A stretch of DNA of 64,000 nt from Opitutia bacterium (GTDB taxonomy: Bacteria; Verrucomicrobiota; Verrucomicrobiia; Opitutales; Opitutaceae), in contig JACPIT010000002.1 of the NCBI GenBank assembly GCA_016187945.1, forward strand, positions 248,001 through 312,000, given 5' to 3'. This document shows positions 1 through 7,949 of this stretch, piece by piece (positions within the stretch are counted from its first letter, which is position 1; the number at the start of each line of letters is the position of its first letter). A program made the position numbers and the translations under genes. The notes beneath the pieces were generated by a model. It did not search any database and had not been told where the DNA came from. It saw only the letters and a list, made by a program, of their open reading frames with translations.

Positions 1-1166
1 TTCCAGAGGAAAACGATGTAGCCGTCGGGCGACGGGACCGGGTCGGAGAAGAAGCGGTCTTTGTTGAGGCGCGAGATTTGCTCGGCGTATTGGCCGAGCC
101 ACGGGCGGTCGGCGGGCGGGTTGTCGAAGGTGAACGGCGCGAGCTGCACGGCGGCGCGGTGCTGCGCGGCGACGAGCGCGGCGAGATCGGCGGAGTTGGC
201 GGCGGCTTTGCGCTCGTAGATCGCGACGGTGAAGTCGTTCGCGGCTTTCGAGGCGCGGTTGCGGCCGGCGAGATCCTTCATGGTCTGCTCGACTTGCGCG
301 CGGACCTTCGGGAAATCGTCCGTGCTCGCGTTGGTGGCGACGGGCTTCGCGTCCTTTTCCGCGGGCGCGGGGAAGCGGGCTTTGTTGGCCTCGTAGAAGG
401 CGCGCATCTCAGCCTCGCTCGGCGGCGTGGGCGGGAGGAATTCCGCGGTCTTGAACTCGACGACGCTCAGCTTCGGGCGCGCGGGCACCTCGTAGCGAAA
501 CGCGTTTTCTTCGAAAAATTTCTGGAGCGCGAGGTCGTTGACCTGCACGCCGGCGTCGAAGGCGGCGTAGTCCCACGAGGCGGTGACGAGCGACCAGGTG
601 GCGTCGGCGCGTTTGAGCTGCTCGGCGACGTCGCTCGGCAGCACGTAGCCGGGGCCGGAGACGATCTTGCCGAGCGCCTCGATGCGGGCGTCGTCGCGGA
701 AGACGCGGTTTGCGTCGGCGATGGTGAAGTCGCGCGAGGTCTTGAGGCTGTCCTCGAATTGCTTGTAGCGCGGCTGATTGAAATTGCCCTGCTCGTCCTT
801 GAAGGCGGGGAGCGCGGCGATGAAGGTGCCGAGTTCTTTTTCGGTCGGGGCGGGCACGTGCAGCTCGTCGGCGAGGGCGAGGCCGGCGATGCGGCTGAGC
901 GCGTATTCCTGGAGTTGAGCGCCGCTGACCTGGTAGGCGCCGCGGAGTTGGGCGGAGAATTGCGCGTCGTTGCCGATGCGGCGGCCTTCCTGCTCGTTGC
1001 CGAGGTTGTGGCCGAAGAAGGGCTGCTCGAGGATCTTGTTGCCGGCGCGGCCGATGCCGGGAGCGGCGCCGATCGTGAAGATGAACGAGACGATGGTGAC
1101 GGCCAGGAGAACCGCGAAGACGGTGCGGAAGTGCTTCTGGAAGTAGGTTTGAATCCAGGAAATCAT
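1..1166 (-). CDS. SurA/PpiD-like membrane-anchored peptidyl-prolyl isomerase, C-terminus off the left edge
   Basis: A minus-strand frame starts with ATG at 1166 (MISWIQTYFQKHF) and stays open to base 1, about 388 codons. Residues 12-32 form one hydrophobic segment (RTVFAVLLAVTIVSFIFTIG), the N-terminal anchor expected of PpiD-type periplasmic chaperones. The rest is a soluble SurA_N-like helical region with AQLRGAYQVSG, ALSRIAGLALADEL and PPSEAEMRAFYEANKARF. Proteins of this build help outer-membrane proteins fold in the periplasm. The parvulin domain itself is not visible in the part present, so the isomerase label rests on the N-terminal architecture. The long open frame on the opposite strand is a high-GC shadow. 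Confidence 0.8.
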   Translation of the reverse strand, partial: MISWIQTYFQKHFRTVFAVLLAVTIVSFIFTIGAAPGIGRAGNKILEQPFFGHNLGNEQEGRRIGNDAQFSAQLRGAYQVSGAQLQEYALSRIAGLALADELHVPAPTEKELGTFIAALPAFKDEQGNFNQPRYKQFEDSLKTSRDFTIADANRVFRDDARIEALGKIVSGPGYVLPSDVAEQLKRADATWSLVTASWDYAAFDAGVQVNDLALQKFFEENAFRYEVPARPKLSVVEFKTAEFLPPTPPSEAEMRAFYEANKARFPAPAEKDAKPVATNASTDDFPKVRAQVEQTMKDLAGRNRASKAANDFTVAIYERKAAANSADLAALVAAQHRAAVQLAPFTFDNPPADRPWLGQYAEQISRLNKDRFFSDPVPSPDGYIVFLW

Positions 1167-1336
1167 GGAAGGGAAACTGATGTCGCTAGGGAGCGCGGCG
1201 AGGGCTGTCAACCGCGGGTTCCGGAAGATCGCCGACGCGGCGCGGAAGCGCGACGCGGGCGCGGGCGGGTCGGGCGTTCGCCGACACGATTTTCATTCAG
1301 AAAACGATTGGCCCGCGCGCCGCGACGTTTAAGCAC

Positions 1337-2476
1337 ATGCGCATGGTTTCCTCGGGACGACCGCCGGGCTCCAACGCTGCGAGTGCGTGGGCACGCGCGA
1401 CGGATTGGACGCTCGACCGCATCATCGGCCTGCCGCAGGGCGGACGCACGGGCGCGGTCGCATGGATTTGCGGGTTCATGATCGTGATCGGTGCGGTCGA
1501 CTACGCGACGGGCACACGCGTCTCGATGGGATTTTTCTATCTCGTGCCGGTCGCGTTGTCGGTGGTGTGGCTCGGGCTCGGGGCGGCTTCCATCACGGCG
1601 CTCGGGAGCTGGGGTGTGCGTGTCGCCGCGGACCTGACGGACGCGCCCGATGCGATCCACGAGACGTGGCTGTGGTGGAACTCCGCGTCGGCGCTGCTCA
1701 CGTATTTTTCGGTGATCTGGATTTTGGACGCGCTGATCCAACTTCACCGCCAGCTCGAACAACGCGTGCGCGAACGCACGGAGGAGCTCGAGCGCGAGAC
1801 CCAGAAGCGCCAGCAAGTGCAGCGCGAGCTGCTCGAGCTGAGCGAGAGCGAGCGCAGCGCGATGGGCCGCGAATTGCACGACCAGCTCGGCCAGCACCTC
1901 GTCGCGACGGCGATGGCGGCGCAAGTGCTCGCGCAGCGCTTGCACGGGCGCGACGAGAACGGCGCGCGCGAGGCGCGCAAGATCGCGGACCTCGTCGAGC
2001 AAGGCATCGCGCAAACGCGCCAGCTTGCCCGCGGGTTGCTGCTCGAACGCGTCGAACCGGAGCGGTTGAAATCGGAACTCGAGGAACTGTGCGCGGGATT
2101 GCGGCAGCAGTTCCCCGCGGTCGAGTGCGTCGCGAACGTCGAGACGCCCGTCGCGCTGCGCGACGCTTCGCGCGCGGCGCAGATTTTCCGCATCGCGCAG
2201 GAGGCCTTGCGCAACGCCTGCCGGCACGGTCGGGCGAAGCGCGCGACGCTGACGTTGCGCGCGGAAGGCGGCGATTTGTTGATCGTCGTGGAAGACGACG
2301 GCCGGGGATTGCCGCCCGAAGCCGAACGCAACGAGGGCATGGGCCTGCGCATCATGCAGCATCGGGCGGATCACCTCGGATCGAATCTCATCATCAGCGC
2401 GCAACGCGGGCGCGGGACGCGCGTGATGTGTCTCGTGCCGCTCGCGGCGCCCACCCGTTTTCCCAATGAAACTTGA
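1337..2476 (+). CDS. NarL/DegS-type sensor histidine kinase
   Basis: A 379-residue membrane histidine kinase. Residues about 35-130 contain three to four hydrophobic stretches (VAWICGFMIVIGAV, FFYLVPVALSVVWLGLG, LLTYFSVIWILDAL), followed by a charged coiled coil (about 135-170). Then comes a HisKA_3 dimerisation/phosphoacceptor helix, GRELHDQLGQHL, with His181 as the predicted phosphorylation site. The C-terminal ATPase domain has QEALRNACRHG (N box), VEDDGRGLP (G1 box) and GMGLRIMQHRA. There is no periplasmic sensor domain, so the signal is probably sensed in or near the membrane. The stop overlaps the next start by 11 bases, so it is co-translated with the response regulator, its obvious partner. 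Confidence 0.9.
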   Translation: MRMVSSGRPPGSNAASAWARATDWTLDRIIGLPQGGRTGAVAWICGFMIVIGAVDYATGTRVSMGFFYLVPVALSVVWLGLGAASITALGSWGVRVAADLTDAPDAIHETWLWWNSASALLTYFSVIWILDALIQLHRQLEQRVRERTEELERETQKRQQVQRELLELSESERSAMGRELHDQLGQHLVATAMAAQVLAQRLHGRDENGAREARKIADLVEQGIAQTRQLARGLLLERVEPERLKSELEELCAGLRQQFPAVECVANVETPVALRDASRAAQIFRIAQEALRNACRHGRAKRATLTLRAEGGDLLIVVEDDGRGLPPEAERNEGMGLRIMQHRADHLGSNLIISAQRGRGTRVMCLVPLAAPTRFPNET

Positions 2477-3116
2477 TTCGGTCCGAATTTTCCTGGTCGA
2501 CGATCATCCGCTCGTGCGCGAATGGCTGGCGCAACTGCTGCGCGGCGAACCCGGCTTCGAGGTGATCGGTCAGGCCGAGGACGCGACGGGCGCGCTCGCG
2601 GCCATGCGGCAAAACCAGCCGGACATCGCCATCGTGGACCTGACACTGCGCAGCGGCACCGGACTCGATCTCATCAAGGATCTGCGCTCACAATTGCCGG
2701 CGGTGCAGGTGATCGTGCTGTCGATGCATGAGGAATTGGCGCAAGTGGAGCGGGCGCTCCGCGCGGGCGCGGCGGGTTACGTGATGAAACGCGAGTCGAC
2801 GACGCGCATCGTCGAAGCGATCCGCACGGTGCGCAGCGGCAATGTCTACGCGAATCCCGAGGTGCTCGCGCGGCTCGCCGAGCGCATGGTCGGACGCCGG
2901 CGCACGACGGGCTCGGTCGACGCGCTGAGCGATCGCGAACTCGAGGTGTTCCGCCGGATGGGCGAGGGACACGTGACGAAGCGCATCGCGACCGATCTCG
3001 GAGTGAGCATGAAGACCGTGCAGGAATACCAGGCGCGCATCAAAGAGAAGCTCGGCTTGGCGGACGCCGCGGAGCTGATGCGCGCGGCAGTGCGGTGGAC
3101 CGAGGGAGTTTTGTAG
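2466..3116 (+). CDS. NarL/FixJ-family response regulator
   Basis: A 216-residue two-domain regulator. The receiver domain (about 1-125) has the acidic pair DDH near the N-terminus, the phosphoacceptor Asp58 in AIVDLTLRSG, and a C-terminal GYVMKRE lysine. The LuxR-type helix-turn-helix (about 148-210) reads LSDRELEVFRRMGEG, then IATDLGVSMKTVQEY and ARIKEKLGL. The start codon lies inside the end of the kinase gene, which makes it the cognate output of that kinase. Its DNA targets cannot be read from the sequence. No partner operon is adjacent, so the regulon is probably elsewhere. Confidence 0.93.
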   Translation: MKLDSVRIFLVDDHPLVREWLAQLLRGEPGFEVIGQAEDATGALAAMRQNQPDIAIVDLTLRSGTGLDLIKDLRSQLPAVQVIVLSMHEELAQVERALRAGAAGYVMKRESTTRIVEAIRTVRSGNVYANPEVLARLAERMVGRRRTTGSVDALSDRELEVFRRMGEGHVTKRIATDLGVSMKTVQEYQARIKEKLGLADAAELMRAAVRWTEGVL

Positions 3117-3248
3117 GGCGTCGGAGGACGCCCGACATCAGGTTTATCTCTAGCCTGACAGACGGGACGGCGACGAATCGCTAGAGTGGCGATGCGTGTT
3201 GGGCCACCGACACCAAGCGAAGCTAAGGCTAGTCTAGCAACCTACGTG
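3117..3248. other. Intergenic stretch between the response regulator stop and its terminator
   Basis: About 130 bases, less GC-rich than the flanking genes, separate the response regulator stop from the terminator hairpin. No open frame with plausible codon use was found here. It is either a long 3' UTR or a small RNA ending at the hairpin; the sequence alone does not decide. Confidence 0.3.
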
Positions 3249-3289
3249 CCGCTCGCCCGGATGTTCAGCCGGGCGAGCGGTTTGGTTTT
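3249..3289 (+). terminator. Rho-independent terminator after the two-component operon
   Basis: A perfect 12-bp stem (CCGCTCGCCCGG / CCGGGCGAGCGG) with an 8-nt loop is followed by TTTGGTTTT. It lies 132 bases past the response regulator stop and points in the same direction, so it should end that transcript. Confidence 0.85.
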
Positions 3290-3314
3290 GGGATGGTGGA
3301 ATCGCGGGGAGGAG

Positions 3315-3390
3315 GTAGGGCGAGTCGTCCCGACGAGCCGCCTTCGAGATGTGGCGCGGGCTGCGGCTCGTCGGGGACGACTCGCCCTAC
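3315..3390. repeat. REP/BIME-type inverted repeat, GTAGGGCGAGTCG family
   Basis: Two near-identical arms of 27-28 bases (3315-3341 and 3363-3390) are inverted around a 21-base spacer and differ by one inserted C. Each arm begins GTAGGGCGAG when read inwards and is itself an imperfect palindrome, the layout of paired REP sequences. The right arm ends two bases before the stop codon of the minus-strand membrane protein gene at 3392. Confidence 0.8.
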
Positions 3391-3391
3391 C

Positions 3392-4918
3392 TCACGCGCC
3401 AGGTGCGGCGAAGGGTGCGCGGGTGACTTTCGATTCGAAGCTCTCGAGGAGATGATCGAGCGTTTGCTCGCCGAGGGCTTCGGGGAGTTTCGCCGCGAGG
3501 CGCGCATGGTAGTGCGCGAGAATCGGGTCGACGCTGTCGAGCATCTCGCCGCTCGGCGATTCGCCGTAGTGCGTGAAGAGCTGCTGGAATTGGAGCAGCG
3601 TCATCTTGTTCAGCGGTCGCGCGGGCTGGTAGCGGTAATCGTTCGGATCCTTGTCCTCGGCCGAAGGGAGCTGTGCGATGAGTTGGAGGTCGCAGAGGCG
3701 ATTGAGGCTTTCATTCAGGACTTGCGACGGCACGCGGATGCGGTGCGCGAGTTGCGTGACGGAGTAGGGCGGCAGGCATTCCTTGAAGCGGCGCGCGATC
3801 AGCAACAGCACGAGCAGGGAGAGGCTCTCGCGCGCGAAGTGGTTGAGGCTGTGCCACGCCGTCTGGCTGCTGCGGTAGTGGACGTTCTGCACCGCGTAGG
3901 TGATCTGTCCGCCGACGAGCACGAAGAACCAGAAGATGTAGAGGCCGAGCATCAACACGATCGGCAGCGCGACGGAGCCGTAGAGGCTCTTCGAGAGGAC
4001 GACGCGTTTGAAATAGAGGAACGCGAGCGTGTTGTTCAGCAGCAGCAGCACCGTGACGACGATCGCGCCGATCAGCGCCGCGCCCCAGCGGACGCGCGTG
4101 TTCGGGATCGAGCGGTAGAACAGCGTGAGCACCAGCGCGAGCAGCAGCGCGGACGACGACGGGAGCATCCACGCAAAGAGCGCCTTCAGTTGTTCGCCCA
4201 TCGGCAGTTTCTCCAGAAACATGCCGGCAAGCGTGCCGGCGGAGAGCAGCGTGAACGACGTGAAGAACAGCAGCGCGCCGAGCGTGATGACCGTCCAGTA
4301 GTAGACCACGCGCGTCAGCCAACTACGGCCGCGGCGGACGCCCCAGATGTCGTTGAAGGCGTTTTCCACCGTCGTGAAGAGCTGCACGGCGATGATAAGC
4401 AACGTGAGCAGACCGACGGCGCCGGCGGTGCCGGAGCGCGAACTCTCGATGAGGTGCGTGATGAACTTCACCAGCTCCGGATCGGGCGCGTGGGCGGGTG
4501 CGACGTTGGCGTTGGCATCGCGTTCCGCGGCCGGAGTGGGGTTGCGGAGTTCGGGGGGCGAATTGCGATCGGGCGCGGCGGACGCGCGGTCGAACTGGGC
4601 GACCTGCGGCGCGACGAAGGTGATGATGTTGTTCAGGCTGCGGGCGAGGACGACGGGATCGCGATCGCCGAGCGCGAAGCCCGCGATGAGCACCGCGAGC
4701 GCGACGAGCGGGCCGAGCCCGAGCAGCGAGCTGTAACTGAGCGCGGCGGCGCGGGCGGCGACCTTGAGTTCCTGCAGGCCGGAGATCGTGATCGAGATCA
4801 CGCGCAGCACGGCGAAGGCGCGGCCTTTGAGCGAGCGGTCGCGCGCGGTGGCAGCGGCCCAGATGTCCGTGTGCCAGAGACGATGCAGGCGCGCGGCCAG
4901 TTGTTTCAGCCAGTTCAT
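3392..4918 (-). CDS. YihY/BrkB-family inner-membrane protein with C-terminal winged-helix-like region
   Basis: 508 residues. The first 350 or so match the YihY/virulence factor BrkB family: an entry helix with ALSYSSLLGLGPLVALAV, then hydrophobic segments around TAGAVGLLTLLIIAVQLFTT, YYWTVITLGALLFFTSFTL, AALIGAIVVTVLLLLNN and IVLMLGLYIFWFFVLVGGQ. A family-typical motif, NAFNDIWGVRRGRSW, sits mid-protein. About 150 residues follow with an HTH-like stretch (YSVTQLAHRIRVPSQVLNESL), a common C-terminal extension in this family. Older databases call the family ribonuclease BN, which is a misannotation; its true role is unsettled. A proline/asparagine-rich insert (SPPELRNPTPAA) between the early helices looks like an extracytoplasmic loop. 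It is 28 bases downstream of the GYF-domain gene, probably co-transcribed. Confidence 0.88.
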   Translation of the reverse strand: MNWLKQLAARLHRLWHTDIWAAATARDRSLKGRAFAVLRVISITISGLQELKVAARAAALSYSSLLGLGPLVALAVLIAGFALGDRDPVVLARSLNNIITFVAPQVAQFDRASAAPDRNSPPELRNPTPAAERDANANVAPAHAPDPELVKFITHLIESSRSGTAGAVGLLTLLIIAVQLFTTVENAFNDIWGVRRGRSWLTRVVYYWTVITLGALLFFTSFTLLSAGTLAGMFLEKLPMGEQLKALFAWMLPSSSALLLALVLTLFYRSIPNTRVRWGAALIGAIVVTVLLLLNNTLAFLYFKRVVLSKSLYGSVALPIVLMLGLYIFWFFVLVGGQITYAVQNVHYRSSQTAWHSLNHFARESLSLLVLLLIARRFKECLPPYSVTQLAHRIRVPSQVLNESLNRLCDLQLIAQLPSAEDKDPNDYRYQPARPLNKMTLLQFQQLFTHYGESPSGEMLDSVDPILAHYHARLAAKLPEALGEQTLDHLLESFESKVTRAPFAAPGA

Positions 4919-4946
4919 GCGAGCGCGACCGCGTGGGCCGCGAGAC

Positions 4947-5714
4947 TTAGAACAAATTCATTCCCGCGAGTGCCGCCATGCCGCCGATGCCGGCGAGCAG
5001 CGCCACTCCGAGCGGAATGTAGTTCAGGAAAATCGTGCTGAAATACAGGCCGGCCGACCCGGCGGCGAGGGCGACGATCGCGGTGGGATTGCCCTGCGTC
5101 CAGAGGATGAAGCCGAGGAAGCCGAGTCCGAACACGGCGCGGAAGCGCACGAACGGATACAAACTGATGACTCCGAGCAGCAACAACAGGCCAATGAACA
5201 GATCGAGCGCGCCGAGGAAGACGAGCGGCTTGTCGAGAAGCTTGGCAAAATCCATCGACGTGAGCGCCTCGAGACCGGGCAACATGAGCGCGATCGCGCT
5301 GATGAACATTATGACGGCGGCGCCCTTCGTGCCCCACATGGCGGCCTTCATCATGTCGAGCGACTTGTCTTTCTTGCCCTTCGTGTCGTCGGTCTTGCCC
5401 TCGGCGGCGTCGAGGAATTGCTGGACCGTGATCGCGGGGGCGTTGTCGTCGGATTTGTTGACGGCCTTGAATTCCTTTTCCTTGAAGCCGAGTTTCTTTT
5501 TCTCGGGCCAGATGGCGGCCTTCAGGGTGTCGTTGCTGCCGATGGCGAGCCACTGCTCTTTTTCGGCGTCGTAGTAATACGTCTCGGGCGTGACCTGGCC
5601 GGCCTCGGCGAGCGAGGCGAGTTGATCGGCGGTGAACGGACCCCGTGCTTCGGCGTCGTTGATGCCGCGGACGTAGTAATCGGGGCCGGAGGAGGAGGGT
5701 GCGCCGCTCGACAT
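4947..5714 (-). CDS. GYF-domain multi-pass membrane protein
   Basis: A start at 5714 gives 255 residues beginning MSSGAPSSSGPDYYVRG. Residues 10-60 are a GYF_2 domain (DYYVRGINDAEARGPF, then LASLAEAGQVTPETYYY and EKEQWLAI), a small protein-interaction fold frequent in Planctomycetes and Verrucomicrobia membrane proteins. A Lys/Asp-rich linker follows (KGKKDKSLDMMKAAM), then five or so hydrophobic segments filling the C-terminal half (AAVIMFISAIALMLPGL, LDLFIGLLLLLGVISL, AVFGLGFLGFILW, AIVALAAGSAGLYFS, VALLAGIGGMAALAG). The frame is open 28 codons further upstream, but that part is arginine-rich and unlike the domain. Role unknown; the GYF part presumably recruits a partner to the inner membrane. 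Confidence 0.75.
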   Translation of the reverse strand: MSSGAPSSSGPDYYVRGINDAEARGPFTADQLASLAEAGQVTPETYYYDAEKEQWLAIGSNDTLKAAIWPEKKKLGFKEKEFKAVNKSDDNAPAITVQQFLDAAEGKTDDTKGKKDKSLDMMKAAMWGTKGAAVIMFISAIALMLPGLEALTSMDFAKLLDKPLVFLGALDLFIGLLLLLGVISLYPFVRFRAVFGLGFLGFILWTQGNPTAIVALAAGSAGLYFSTIFLNYIPLGVALLAGIGGMAALAGMNLF

Positions 5715-5789
5715 GGTGGCGCGAATGTTGGGCGCGGAGGAGGGTGCCGCAAGAGCGAATTGGATGCGCCGCCGCGCGACGCGACGGCG

Positions 5790-5963
5790 AAGCTCCACGC
5801 TCCAACATCCAAGCTCCAGGAAAACTTCAAAAAAACTAAAACCGATTCACCACAAAGGCACAGAGACACAAAGGTCGGCAGACTTCGTGTCTTTGTGCCT
5901 CGGTGGTTCCCTTGTTTGGCGGTTTGGAGTTTCTCTGGAGCTTGGATGTTGGAGCTTGGAGCT
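5790..5963. repeat. Large nested imperfect palindrome upstream of the GYF-domain gene
   Basis: The outer arms (about 5790-5825 and 5929-5963) share a 35-base inverted match built on CTCCAACATCCAAGCTCCAG. Nested inside is a second pair (about 5848-5873 and 5883-5908) built on ACCACAAAGGCACAGAGACA, closing on a loop of about 10 bases. The composition (A-rich tract CTTCAAAAAAACTAAAACC) contrasts with the GC-rich surroundings. It occupies the gap between argS and the GYF-domain gene and would form a long hairpin in RNA. Confidence 0.75.
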
Positions 5964-5976
5964 TTTCCCCTCCCGC

Positions 5977-7746
5977 TCACATCCGCTCGAGCGTGCGCAA
6001 CCCGAGCAAGTGCAAGCCGGTCTCGAGCACGATCAGCGTGCGATGGCAGAGCAGCAGACGCCGGGCGCGCACGGCGGGATCGTCGACGATGACCTTGTCC
6101 GCGGCGTAGAACGCGCTGTAGGCGCCGGCGAGTTCGTAGAGATAAAGGCCGAGGAAGTGCGGGCGGAGCTGGTTCGTGGCGAGCTGAACGGCGTCGGAGA
6201 ACTGCACGAGCTTGCGCGCGAGCGCGAGTTCCTGCGGCGTCTCGGGCGCGGAGGCGCCGGCGGTCGGCGGTTGCGCGGGATCGAGGCCGGCTTTGCGGAA
6301 GATCGAGCGCACGCGCGCGACGGCGTAAAGCAGGTAGGGCGCGGTGTTGCCGTCGAGTGCGAGCATCTTGTCCCACGAGAAGACGTAGTTGCTCGAGCGG
6401 TTTTGAGAGAGATCGGCGTATTGCACGGCGCCGATGCCGACGGCGCGCGCGATGTCGCGGCGCTCGGTTTCGGGAAACTCGGGGCTTTTCTCGGTGACGA
6501 GCGCGAAGGCGCGATCTTCGGCTTCGTCGAGCAGCGCCTTGAGTTTGATGACGTCGCCGCTGCGGGTCTTGAGCGCCTTGCCGTCCTCGCCGGTCACGGC
6601 GCCGAAGGTGACGTGGTGCAGCTCGGGCAGGCGGTAGTTTTTCGCGGCGAACCATTTTTTCACCGTGAGGAAGAGCTGCTCGAAGTGGTCGCCCTGGCGG
6701 AAATCGGTGACGACGACGATGCCGTCGGCCTTGAAGTGCTCGGTGCGGTAGAGCGCGGTGGCGAGGTCGGTCGACGCGTAGCCGCTTGCGCCGTCGGCTT
6801 TGCGCACCATGAACGGATTCGGGCGCTCGGCGTTGCGGCTGAAGCGCGGATGCTCGTCGTGGAAGACCACGAGCGCGCCGTTGCTGTTCTCGGCGAGGCC
6901 GGTCTCGGTGAGCTCGCGATAGACGCGGTCGACCTTGTCGTTGTAGAAAGACTCGCCGAGGTTGTGATCGAACGTGATGCCGAGGCGGTCGTAGATCTGC
7001 TGGAACGCGGCGAGGCTGACCTCGGAGAATTTTTGCCAGAGCGCGACGTTCTCCGGATCTCCGTTCTGGAGTTTCACGAGTTCGGCGCGGGCTTCGTCGA
7101 GGGCGGGGGAGCCTTCGGGCGTGGCGTTGTTGCCGAGTTTGTAGAGGCGTTCGAGTTCCTCGATCGCGTCGGTGGCGAGCGCGGCGGGATCGGCCCAGCG
7201 CTTGTAGCCGTAGATGAGTTTGCCGAACTGCGTGCCCCAGTCGCCGAGGTGGTTGTCGCGGATGACGCGCGCGCCCGTGAACGCGAGCAGGCGGCAGATC
7301 GCTTCGCCGATCACGGCGGAGCGCAGATGCCCGACGTGCATTTGCTTCGCGGTGTTCGGCGACGAGTAGTCGACGACCCAGGTCTGCTGCGCGTGCGCCG
7401 ACGACGCGCCGGTGTGCAGGTGTTCTTCGGAGTCGTAGCGACCGAGCCACGCGAGCAGCGCGGCGGGTTTCAGGCGGAAATTAATGAAGCCCGGACCGGC
7501 CAGCGCGATGTCGAACGCGGCCTGCGTGTCCGCGTCGAGCGCGTCGACGATCTGCTGCGCGACGGCGCGCGGGTTTTGCTTTTCACGTTTCGCGAAGGCG
7601 AGGGCGCCGTTGGCCTGGAAGTCGCCGTGCGCCGGATCGGCGACGCGGACCTCCGGTTGGAAGCCACGCTCGGCCAACCCGAGGCGGTTGGCGGCGGCCC
7701 GAAGGGCCAAATCGACGTGACTGGCGACGTGAAACGGAAGGTCCAT
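5977..7746 (-). CDS. argS: Arginyl-tRNA synthetase
   Basis: A class I aminoacyl-tRNA synthetase charging tRNA-Arg with arginine in the cytoplasm. The N-terminal tRNA-recognition (Arg_S) domain contains GDFQANGALAFAKREK. The class I signature appears as SPNTAKQMHVGHLRSAVIG (HVGH as the HIGH box), followed by DNHLGDWGTQFGKL, typical of ArgS. The usual KMSKS loop is replaced by KALKTRSGDVIKL, and the C-terminal DALR anticodon-binding region ends LGLRTLERM. The start chosen is ATG at 7746 (MDLPFHVASHVDL), giving 589 residues, near the 577 of E. coli ArgS. An in-frame GTG at 7842 would add 32 residues not expected for the family. It is divergent from the nucleoside phosphorylase gene. Confidence 0.95.
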   Translation of the reverse strand: MDLPFHVASHVDLALRAAANRLGLAERGFQPEVRVADPAHGDFQANGALAFAKREKQNPRAVAQQIVDALDADTQAAFDIALAGPGFINFRLKPAALLAWLGRYDSEEHLHTGASSAHAQQTWVVDYSSPNTAKQMHVGHLRSAVIGEAICRLLAFTGARVIRDNHLGDWGTQFGKLIYGYKRWADPAALATDAIEELERLYKLGNNATPEGSPALDEARAELVKLQNGDPENVALWQKFSEVSLAAFQQIYDRLGITFDHNLGESFYNDKVDRVYRELTETGLAENSNGALVVFHDEHPRFSRNAERPNPFMVRKADGASGYASTDLATALYRTEHFKADGIVVVTDFRQGDHFEQLFLTVKKWFAAKNYRLPELHHVTFGAVTGEDGKALKTRSGDVIKLKALLDEAEDRAFALVTEKSPEFPETERRDIARAVGIGAVQYADLSQNRSSNYVFSWDKMLALDGNTAPYLLYAVARVRSIFRKAGLDPAQPPTAGASAPETPQELALARKLVQFSDAVQLATNQLRPHFLGLYLYELAGAYSAFYAADKVIVDDPAVRARRLLLCHRTLIVLETGLHLLGLRTLERM

Positions 7747-7949
7747 CCGGCCATTGAGAAATTGCGCTTGGCGCTGAGCAAGAAGGATTTTTGCGGGATC
7801 GAGGGTGGGAGGCTCGGCCCGGTTGATAACTCCGGAAATCACGTGCTACCGCTACTTTAGGCTTGCTAAAAGCCTCGAAACTCTTTGCCTTTGCGGGCTT
7901 TGCGCCGCCCGGCCCGGCCGGGCTTCTTTTATACACCGTGACACACTCC

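Noticed and set aside
3117-3290. A tRNA or known structured RNA before the terminator
   Set aside because: No cloverleaf, T-loop GTTCRA motif or acceptor pairing was found; only a terminator hairpin is certain.
5713-7860. Plus-strand frame of over 700 codons opposite argS
   Set aside because: No recognisable domain; argS on the minus strand has all class I synthetase motifs.
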